DNA of 64,000 bases, taken from contig CAZMGT010000010.1 in the NCBI GenBank assembly GCA_964565895.1, forward strand, positions 13,208 to 77,207. The letters run 5' to 3'. Positions 51,163 through 58,088 of this stretch are shown here, one piece after another. The stretch's first letter is position 1; each line of letters starts with the position of its first letter. The notes under the pieces were generated by a model. It ran no database searches, was not told the DNA's origin, and saw only the letters and a list, made by a program, of their open reading frames with translations. Source of the DNA: CAZMGT01 sp964565895 (GTDB lineage Bacteria; Armatimonadota; Zipacnadia; UBA1398; CAZMGT01). The translations under genes and the position numbers were made by a program.

Positions 51163-52665
51163 GTGCTCTACCTCCTGCCGGAGTACATCCTGCTCGCCCT
51201 GGGCGTAGCCGGGGTGTTCGTCGGCATCTATGGCGGGCGGCGCGCCGCGGGCGTGTTCGCCGTGGTTGGCGCGTGCCTCGCCGGCCTGGGGACGATCGCC
51301 GGCGGGGCGCTGCTTGCGCGCATCGTCGCCTTGGGGCCCGAGGCGATCTCCGCGCAACTGCCCCGCTACCTGGCGCTCACGTTTGCCTTTGATCCGTTCT
51401 CGGCGTTTTTCGCCGTGTTCGCCCTCGGCGTGTGCGCCATCTCCCTGCTTTTCTCGGCGGAGTATGTGCGCGAGACGTTGGAGGAGAACTACGGGGAGTT
51501 TTTGGCGCTGATTTGCTTTGCCAGCCTGGCCATGGTGTGCCTCGCCCGCGCGCGGGAGCTGATTACGCTTTACTTTTCGGTGGAGTTTTTGAGCATCACG
51601 GGCTACATCATGGCCGGCTTCCGCCACCACGACGAGCGCTCGGTGGAGGCCGGGCTAAAGTACTTCCTCTTCGGCGCGGTGTGCTCGTGCTTAATGCTTT
51701 TCGGCATCTCCTACGTCTACGGGGCGACGCAGACCACCGACCTCGAGCACATCGCCCGCGCCCTGTTTGGCCGCGGGCCCGGGCCGAGCGCGTTCTCGCC
51801 GACGGTCGTTACCGGGCTGTTTATGATCCTCGTCGGCCTGGGGTTTAAGGTGGCCATGGTCCCGTTTCACCTGTGGTGCCCGGACGTGTACGAGGGCGCG
51901 CCCACGCCGGTTACCGCATATCTTTCCGTGGGCCCCAAGGGGGCGGGGTTTGCCGTGCTCATTCGCACGCTGTTCGTGGCGTTTACCGCGTGGCCGGAGT
52001 ACGGCATGGCGCACAGCGCGTGGTTTGGCGCGCTGGCCATCGCCTCTGCGGTAACGATGACCCTGGGCAACCTCGTGGCCATTCAGCAGCGGAACATTAA
52101 GCGCATGCTCGCCTACTCCAGCATTGCCCACGCGGGCTATCTGCTCATCGGCCTTGCCGCGGCAGAGGACTTTAAGGTCGCCCTCCCCGCGGTGCTCATC
52201 TACCTCGTCGCCTATGCGTTTATGAACCTCGGCGCGTTTGCCGTGGTCATTGGCTTTTCGCGCAGCGAGGGGACGGACGAGCTCGACGCCTACGGCGGGC
52301 TGATGCACCGCGCGCCATATCTCGCCGTAGCGTGGTTTATCTTCGTGCTCTCCCTCGTCGGCCTGCCCCCCACCACGGGGTTTATCGGCAAGTTGTATCT
52401 GTTCCTCGCGGCGATCGGCGCCAAGATTTACTGGCTGGCCGTCTGCCTTGTGATAAACAGCGTTATCTCGCTTTATTACTACGTTGACGTGGCGCGGAGG
52501 ATGTTTATCGAAAAGCCGGCCACGAAGGAGCCTATACCCGTGGGGGCGGCGACGGGGGTGGCGCTTGCCATTTGCCTTGCCGGAACGCTGCTCCCCGTGT
52601 TCTTCTGGCCCGCGCTTGAGGCCTGGGCGACGATGGCCAGCCACATCCTCGGCGGCCCGCGCTAG
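51163..52665 (+). CDS. nuoN: Complex I subunit NuoN
   Basis: A 500-residue antiporter-like subunit with YFSVEFLSITGYIMAGF, FHLWCPDVYEGAPTPVTAYL and AYSSIAHAGYLLIGLA, the NuoN form of the pump motifs. It ends the operon, and its stop lies three bases from the convergent phoU stop. No terminator separates the two convergent units, so they may produce overlapping transcripts. The GTG start follows GAGGGGCGGG. Confidence 0.94.
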   Translation: MLYLLPEYILLALGVAGVFVGIYGGRRAAGVFAVVGACLAGLGTIAGGALLARIVALGPEAISAQLPRYLALTFAFDPFSAFFAVFALGVCAISLLFSAEYVRETLEENYGEFLALICFASLAMVCLARARELITLYFSVEFLSITGYIMAGFRHHDERSVEAGLKYFLFGAVCSCLMLFGISYVYGATQTTDLEHIARALFGRGPGPSAFSPTVVTGLFMILVGLGFKVAMVPFHLWCPDVYEGAPTPVTAYLSVGPKGAGFAVLIRTLFVAFTAWPEYGMAHSAWFGALAIASAVTMTLGNLVAIQQRNIKRMLAYSSIAHAGYLLIGLAAAEDFKVALPAVLIYLVAYAFMNLGAFAVVIGFSRSEGTDELDAYGGLMHRAPYLAVAWFIFVLSLVGLPPTTGFIGKLYLFLAAIGAKIYWLAVCLVINSVISLYYYVDVARRMFIEKPATKEPIPVGAATGVALAICLAGTLLPVFFWPALEAWATMASHILGGPR

Positions 52666-52668
52666 GCC

Positions 52669-53346
52669 CTATGTGCTCCGGTGCGAGGCGGCGATCTGCT
52701 GGAGCACGCCCGTCTCCATATACACCACGCGCTCGGCAACGTTGGTGGCGTGGTCGGCGATGCGCTCTAGGTAGCGGGCAACGAGGAGAAAGTGCGTCGC
52801 CTGGGTGACAACGCCCGGCTCGCGGCGCATATGTCGCATGAGCTCGTCGCGAAGCGAGCGCCACAGCTCGTCGATCTTCGTGTCCTCGGCGCAAACGCGG
52901 TGGGCGAGCTCAATGTCGCGCTCGACGAACGCCGAAAGCGCGTTGTCCACCATAGCGCAGGTAAGGCGGCACATGCGCGGGATGTCCTCAAGCGGCTTGA
53001 AATAGGGCTGGCCGGCAAGGGTGCGCACGGTGCGCGCGATGTCCACGGAGTAGTCGCCGATGCGCTCCAGGTCGGCGATGACCTTCATCGCCGTGCCGAT
53101 CATGCGCAGGTCGCGCGACATCGGCTGCTGCAGGGCAAGCAGGCGCATGCACTCCTGTTCGATCTCAATGTCCATCTCGTCGGCGATGTCGTCCTCGCGG
53201 ATAACCTCTGCGGCGAGCTCCAGGTCTTGCTCGGCCAGCGCGCGAACGGCCTTCTCGAGCATTTGGCGCACGAACTTCCCCATGTCCAGCAGGCGCTGCT
53301 CGAGCTGTTGCAACTGCTCGTCGAACGCTTGCCGCGTGCGGCGCAT
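52669..53346 (-). CDS. phoU: Phosphate transport regulator PhoU
   Basis: A 225-residue protein of two three-helix bundles, each with the PhoU metal-binding E(D)xxxD motif: MKVIADLERIGDYSVDIA and LVARYLERIADHATNVAE. PhoU ties the Pst transporter to the PhoR sensor and limits uptake. It begins 12 bases after the pstB stop and is the last gene of the phosphate operon. No phoB or phoR is in the window. Confidence 0.95.
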   Translation of the reverse strand: MRRTRQAFDEQLQQLEQRLLDMGKFVRQMLEKAVRALAEQDLELAAEVIREDDIADEMDIEIEQECMRLLALQQPMSRDLRMIGTAMKVIADLERIGDYSVDIARTVRTLAGQPYFKPLEDIPRMCRLTCAMVDNALSAFVERDIELAHRVCAEDTKIDELWRSLRDELMRHMRREPGVVTQATHFLLVARYLERIADHATNVAERVVYMETGVLQQIAASHRST

Positions 53347-53358
53347 GGGCGATCACCC

Positions 53359-54165
53359 CTAGCCGAATCTTCCGCGGACGTAGTCGTCTGTCCGCTGGTC
53401 TTGCGGGTTTTCGAAAATCCGCCGCGTTTGGTCGTACTCGATAAGCTCGCCGGAGAGGAAAAAGCCCGTATACTGCGACACGCGCGAGGCCTGGTACATG
53501 TTGTGCGTGACGAGGACGATGGTGTACTGCTCGGCGAGCGCGAGCATGAGCTCCTCGATGCGAAACGTGGCCGTGGGGTCGAGCGCGCTGCACGGCTCGT
53601 CCATCAGCAACACCTCGGGCTTAACGGCAAGCACGCGCGCGATGCACAGGCGCTGCTGCTGGCCGCCGGAAAGCTCAAGCGCCGAGCGGCGCAGCTTGTC
53701 CTTTACCTCGTCCCACAGCGCCGCCTGGCGCAGGCTCTGCTCCACGATCTCGTCCAGCTCCGCGCGCCTGTGCACGCCGTGCAGCCGCGGGCCATAGGCC
53801 ACGTTGTCGTAAATGGACATGGGGAACGGGTTGGGCGTTTGAAAGACCATGCCCACGCGCCGGCGCAACTGCACCACGTCCGTCCCCTCGGCGTAGATGC
53901 TCCGCCCGTCGAGCAGCACGTCGCCTTCGACCCGCGCGCCGGGGATCAAGTCGTTCATGCGGTTCAAGCAGCGCAAAAACGAGGACTTGCCGCAGCCCGA
54001 GGGGCCGATAAGGGCGGTGATCTGCCGCGCGGGGATGGCCACGGAGATGTTCTTTAGCGCCTGAAAGTCGCCGTAGTACAGGCTTAGGTTGCGCGTGCGA
54101 AAGCGAATCTCGCCCGGGGGCGTGGCGATCGGCCCCACGGGCGCCTCCCTCGCCTCGGTTACCAT
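53359..54165 (-). CDS. pstB: Phosphate ABC transporter ATPase PstB
   Basis: With the ATG at 54165 (AGGAGG upstream) the product has 268 residues; a much longer open frame upstream is non-coding. It shows Walker A GPSGCGKSS, the PstB-type RVGMVFQTPNPFPMSIYDNV, the signature LSGGQQQRLCIARVLA and Walker B VLLMDEPCSALDP. It energises phosphate import by PstSCA. The start overlaps the pstA stop by seven bases. Confidence 0.96.
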   Translation of the reverse strand: MVTEAREAPVGPIATPPGEIRFRTRNLSLYYGDFQALKNISVAIPARQITALIGPSGCGKSSFLRCLNRMNDLIPGARVEGDVLLDGRSIYAEGTDVVQLRRRVGMVFQTPNPFPMSIYDNVAYGPRLHGVHRRAELDEIVEQSLRQAALWDEVKDKLRRSALELSGGQQQRLCIARVLAVKPEVLLMDEPCSALDPTATFRIEELMLALAEQYTIVLVTHNMYQASRVSQYTGFFLSGELIEYDQTRRIFENPQDQRTDDYVRGRFG

Positions 54166-55004
54166 CGCTGCCTCCTGCGTAAGCGCGCGCGAATGATTAC
54201 CGCAAACAAGTTTAGCCCAAGCACCAGCGCGATGAGCACGAGCGCCGTGGCCCACTTCCGCTCCTCGGCGATCCCCGGGATCTCCGTGGCCATGACGAAT
54301 AGCTGATACGGCAAAACCAAAACCTCGTCGAACACCGAGCGGGGAAAGGGCTCGCTCAGCGAATAGTAGGCCGCGGTGAACATTATCGGCGCCGTCTCGC
54401 CCGCGGCACGGCTGAGCGACAAAATTAGCCCCGTGATGATCCCGGGCAGGGCGTTGGGCAGGACAACGCGGCGCACCGTTTGCCAGCGGCTTGCCCCAAG
54501 CGCGAACGACGCCGCGCGCAGCCGCGCGGGAACTTGGCGCAGGGCCTCCTCCGAGGCGCTGATTACCAAGGGAAGGACGAGCAGCGCCAGCGTGCACGCC
54601 CCGGCGAGCAGACACCGCCCAAAGCGCAGCAACACGACAAACAGCCCCAAGCCAAACAGCCCGTAGACCACCGAGGGCACGCCCGCGAGGTTGACGATCG
54701 CCAGCCGCACCAGGCGCACGAGCGGCCCGGGGCGGGCGTATTCGCTTAAGTACACCGCCGCGGCGACACCCAGCGGGGCGGCAATTGCCGCGGTCAGCCC
54801 CACGAGGCATATCGTGCCCACGATCGCCGGGAGCAGGCCTTCCTCAACGACGGCAAACATCTGCCAGCTCAGCCCCGGCCCGCCGCGCAAAACGATAACG
54901 CACACCACAGCGAGCACCGGCAGAATCACCGCCGCGGCAACCAGCCACAGGCACAAATAGGCCACCGCCTGGACGACCCTCGCCCGCGTCGCTGTCGCGC
55001 TCAT
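54159..55004 (-). CDS. pstA: Phosphate ABC transporter permease PstA
   Basis: A 281-residue permease with six predicted helices and the EAA-type loop ASFALGASRWQTVRRVVLPNALPGIITG, plus the phosphate-permease stretch GVPSVVYGLFGL. The ATG overlaps the pstC stop (ATGA). The reading frame is open further upstream but those codons lie within pstC. Confidence 0.94.
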   Translation of the reverse strand: MSATATRARVVQAVAYLCLWLVAAAVILPVLAVVCVIVLRGGPGLSWQMFAVVEEGLLPAIVGTICLVGLTAAIAAPLGVAAAVYLSEYARPGPLVRLVRLAIVNLAGVPSVVYGLFGLGLFVVLLRFGRCLLAGACTLALLVLPLVISASEEALRQVPARLRAASFALGASRWQTVRRVVLPNALPGIITGLILSLSRAAGETAPIMFTAAYYSLSEPFPRSVFDEVLVLPYQLFVMATEIPGIAEERKWATALVLIALVLGLNLFAVIIRARLRRRQRW

Positions 55005-55921
55005 CGCCCGCTCACCGCCGAGCGCCGCACGACGACGTCGGCAATTGTGTTCACGGCAAACGTGATTACGAACAAGATCAGCCCAATGGCAAACAGCATG
55101 TGATAGTGCGGCGTGCGAAACGCCGTCTCGCCCATTTCCGCGGCGATCGTCGCGGTCATCGTGCGCACGGGGCGGAGAAAGCCTAACAGTCCGCGGGGGA
55201 TTACCGCGGTGTTGCCGGTGACCATGAGCACGGTCATCGTCTCGCCCACCACGCGCCCGAAGCCCAAAAGCACGGCGGCGACAACCCCCGGCCGCGCCGC
55301 GGGAAGTACCACGCGCCAGATCGTCTGCCAGCGCGTGGCGCCCAGAGCGAGGGAGTTGTCGCGCAGGGCGCGGGGGACGGCGGCCAGCGCGTCCTCGGAC
55401 ACGGAGACGATCGTGGGAATAGCCATAAACGCGAGCATGAGCGAGCCCAGCGCGGCGAACTGCCCCACGGGAAGGCGCAGCAGCCGGGCGAGCCACGGCC
55501 CGACGAGCAGAAGCCCGATGAACCCGTAGACCACCGAGGGCACCGCGGCGAGCAGCTCCACCGCCGGCTTAAGCACCTCGCGCAGCGCCCGCGGGCAGAC
55601 CTCGGCGATATACACCGCGCAGCCCACGCCCAGGGGAATGGCCAAGACAAGCGCCCCCGCGGTGACATACAGCGAGCCCAACAGCAGGGGCAACAGGCCA
55701 AACTGCGGGGGCTCCGCGGTGGGCGACCAGCTCCTGCCCCAAATAAGCTCGCCCAGCGAGTGCTCCCGCAGGATGGGGTATGCGTCGCGGAGCAAAAACG
55801 CGAAGATGAGCACCACGAAGACGATAGCGAGCACGCCGGCGAGGAAAATGGCCCGCTCTATGAGCCACTCTTTGGCCCGCGCCACGGGGCGCTTGCCCTG
55901 GTTTGTCCGACCCTTAGCCAT
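55001..55921 (-). CDS. pstC: Phosphate ABC transporter permease PstC
   Basis: A 306-residue permease with an N-terminal cytoplasmic basic segment, six helices, AAVPSVVYGFIGLLLVGP and the EAA loop NSLALGATRWQTIWRVVLPAA. It begins seven bases after pstS and overlaps pstA. Confidence 0.95.
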   Translation of the reverse strand: MAKGRTNQGKRPVARAKEWLIERAIFLAGVLAIVFVVLIFAFLLRDAYPILREHSLGELIWGRSWSPTAEPPQFGLLPLLLGSLYVTAGALVLAIPLGVGCAVYIAEVCPRALREVLKPAVELLAAVPSVVYGFIGLLLVGPWLARLLRLPVGQFAALGSLMLAFMAIPTIVSVSEDALAAVPRALRDNSLALGATRWQTIWRVVLPAARPGVVAAVLLGFGRVVGETMTVLMVTGNTAVIPRGLLGFLRPVRTMTATIAAEMGETAFRTPHYHMLFAIGLILFVITFAVNTIADVVVRRSAVSGR

Positions 55922-55927
55922 TGGCGA

Positions 55928-56857
55928 TCAAGCTCCGCGCGGCGGCGCGGGCGACTGCTTTGCGCCCGCGCCCTCGCTCACAGGGACGAACCCCAGCTCG
56001 CGCACGATGGCCTGCCCCTTTTCGCTCAGGCACCACTGCAAATACGTGCGCACTGCGCCCTGGGGCTGGCCCCTGGTATACATGTATAGCGCGCGGGAGA
56101 TAGGATACGCGCCGGAGGCCACGTTTTCCACAGTAGGAGCGACCGGCTCGCCGCCCTCCGCGGCGATGCGCAGCGCCTTTACCTTCTCCGTGACATAGCC
56201 CAGGCCCACGTAGCCGATCGCCGCTTCGCTTTGCGCGACGGTGTCCACCACGGCCTGGTTCGACGCCTGCTGCAGGGTCTCCGGGCAATAGTCGCGCTGC
56301 GTCTCGCGCCCGCCTAGGGTAACGACGAGCTCCTTAAACGCCTCGTACGTTCCCGAGGCCGAGTCGCGCCCCACGACGACGATCTCCCTATCCTCCCCGC
56401 CCACGGCGCGCCAGTTGCTAATTGCTCCGCAGTAAATGTCCGAAAGCTGGCGCAGGGAGAGCTCGCGCACGGGGTTTTTCGGGTTGACGATCGCCGCGAT
56501 GCCGTCGTAGGCGACGATGTGCTCCACGGGCTCCACGCCCGCCTGCCGCGCTTGCTCCAGCTCCTGTTGCTTTATCTTGCGCGAGGAGTTGGCGATGTCC
56601 GCGGTGCCCGCAATGAGCGCCTTGATTCCCGTTCCCGAGCCGCCGCCGGAAAGGGCGATGCGAATCTCAGGGTGCTCCTCGTGAAACACCTTCGCCCAGC
56701 GCTCGGCGATGGGGAGCAGCGTCGTCGAACCGATCTGCTGAATGGTCGTCCCGCCCCGCGGGCCCTGGCTGCTCTCGCGCCGCGCGCAGCTCAGTGCGCT
56801 CAGCGCAAGCAGCGCCACGGCGAACACCAACGCTAGTGGGCGCCAGTGGCTAGCCAT
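55928..56857 (-). CDS. pstS: Phosphate-binding lipoprotein PstS
   Basis: A 309-residue solute-binding protein with a lipobox (LSALSC, Cys24 the lipidated residue). Phosphate-contact loops typical of PstS are IQQIGSTTLLPIAERW, SGGGSGTGIKALIAGTADIA and GRDSASGTYEAF. The ATG is preceded by AAGGAGAGG. It follows the porin gene by 70 bases without an evident terminator, so porin and Pst genes are probably co-transcribed. Confidence 0.95.
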   Translation of the reverse strand: MASHWRPLALVFAVALLALSALSCARRESSQGPRGGTTIQQIGSTTLLPIAERWAKVFHEEHPEIRIALSGGGSGTGIKALIAGTADIANSSRKIKQQELEQARQAGVEPVEHIVAYDGIAAIVNPKNPVRELSLRQLSDIYCGAISNWRAVGGEDREIVVVGRDSASGTYEAFKELVVTLGGRETQRDYCPETLQQASNQAVVDTVAQSEAAIGYVGLGYVTEKVKALRIAAEGGEPVAPTVENVASGAYPISRALYMYTRGQPQGAVRTYLQWCLSEKGQAIVRELGFVPVSEGAGAKQSPAPPRGA

Positions 56858-56927
56858 TGTCCTCTCCTTCCCTTTGCTTACTTTGCCTCGGCTCCGCGGC
56901 TTGCGCGCAGTTGTCCTCTGCTCCGCG

Positions 56928-57905
56928 CTAGTATTTCACCTGCCACTGCACGCTAACCGTCGTCTGCCGCCGGTTTTGGGCGTCGCGCACGGCGTCTAGC
57001 TCGAGCGTGAGCCTCGTGTCGTCGCTTACCTCATAGGCCAAGCCTACGGCGTGGCGCCTGTAGACGAGCGGGTTCGTCCCATCGTCGTAGGAGTCGTAGC
57101 GGTAATAGGGGAGAACATCGTTGTGCCCCATCCACGCCGCCTGAACGTACCACCCGCCCACGGGCGCGCCGAGCATTCTGCCGGCAAAGCACTCGCCCTT
57201 AACCACAAGCCCTGTGGAGAAGTGATAGCGCACGTGCGCGCCCCAAATGTCGTTTTCAAACCGCGTCCCCTGGCGCACGCGGGTGGCGTGGATATAGCTT
57301 GCCCCGGCAACCCCGCCGCGCACCTGCGGCCACTGTACGCGGACCATCACCGCGAGCGCCCTGCTGTCGCGCACGCCGGAGGCGTCCGGCTGGCGCCACT
57401 TGTCGATCCCCGTGCCCACGCCTAGGGCAACATGTGCCCGCCGCTCTCTCTTGGGGGTATAGTAGAAATAAAGCCCGGTGTCACGCTCTGCCGGGAACAG
57501 CTCGTGCGCGGCGTGCGAGCGCTCGAGCGGCAGCCGGTGTGAGCTAGACTCAGGCACCTCAAGCCCAAACGGCATTTGCGAAAAGCCCAGGCGCGCGGCC
57601 ACGCGGTCGCTAAACCGGTGCCAGAGCATGGCGTCTTTAAGCTCGATTACGCGCTTGCCCTCGTCGAGCTTGCCCAGGTCTACCTGAAACTTAACCTCGG
57701 TTTTCTCCTTGCTGTCGATCGGCCCGAACACCTTCAGGCGCACGCGGCGCAGGTCGAAGTCGCCCGCTTGGCCCGGGCCAACGGTGTAGCGCGCTTGGGT
57801 ATAGCCGCCGAAGTCTAAATCGCTGGCGCGGGCCGGCCCGCCAAGCGTCGCCAAAAGAGCAACAATTGCCAAACATGCGAAAATGCCGAAAACCGCTCTG
57901 TTCAC
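56928..57905 (-). CDS. Phosphate-selective-type porin (OprO/OprP family)
   Basis: The GTG at 57905 is chosen because GGGAGG lies six bases upstream; an ATG eight codons earlier lacks a site. The 325-residue product has a signal peptide (MNRAVFGIFACLAIVALLAT) and an OprO/P-like barrel: FDLRRVRLKVFGPIDSKEKT, VELKDAMLWHRF-type strand, ARLGFSQMPFGLEVPES, and alternating aromatic strands to a terminal WQVKY. The terminal Tyr rather than Phe is acceptable for barrel assembly. Lying just upstream of pstS, it probably brings phosphate or polyphosphate across the outer membrane. Confidence 0.82.
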   Translation of the reverse strand: MNRAVFGIFACLAIVALLATLGGPARASDLDFGGYTQARYTVGPGQAGDFDLRRVRLKVFGPIDSKEKTEVKFQVDLGKLDEGKRVIELKDAMLWHRFSDRVAARLGFSQMPFGLEVPESSSHRLPLERSHAAHELFPAERDTGLYFYYTPKRERRAHVALGVGTGIDKWRQPDASGVRDSRALAVMVRVQWPQVRGGVAGASYIHATRVRQGTRFENDIWGAHVRYHFSTGLVVKGECFAGRMLGAPVGGWYVQAAWMGHNDVLPYYRYDSYDDGTNPLVYRRHAVGLAYEVSDDTRLTLELDAVRDAQNRRQTTVSVQWQVKY

Positions 57906-58007
57906 CGTACACCTCCCGCGATATATCATGCGCCGGGGCGCAGAGATTGGCGCCTGTAGAGTAGCAGCCGCGGTGTAAAAGGTGAAGCCCGCCGCAGACA
58001 AAACTAG

Positions 58008-58013
58008 TACAAT
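58008..58013 (+). promoter_or_regulatory. Possible -10 element of the spermidine-synthase-like gene
   Basis: TACAAT stands in the 183-base divergent gap between the porin and the plus-strand gene, 76 bases before the preferred TTG start. No acceptable -35 is seen, so this is tentative. I found no convincing Pho box or porin promoter in the gap. Confidence 0.3.
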
Positions 58014-58088
58014 GCACCCCGAGCAGCGCTGTTCTTGCGTCGTACATCTCACCCTGCAGCGCTGCGCGCTGGAACAAGGGGGCCGACT

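Noticed and set aside
54166..54810. Long upstream extension of pstB
   Set aside because: It lies inside pstA in another frame; AGGAGG before the ATG at 54165 marks the real start.
55005..55496. Long upstream extension of pstA
   Set aside because: It lies inside pstC; the ATGA overlap at 55001-55004 is the real junction.
57906..58034. Possible Pho box before the porin gene
   Set aside because: The best candidate (TTCACC near TTTTACACC) does not match the spacing of known Pho boxes.
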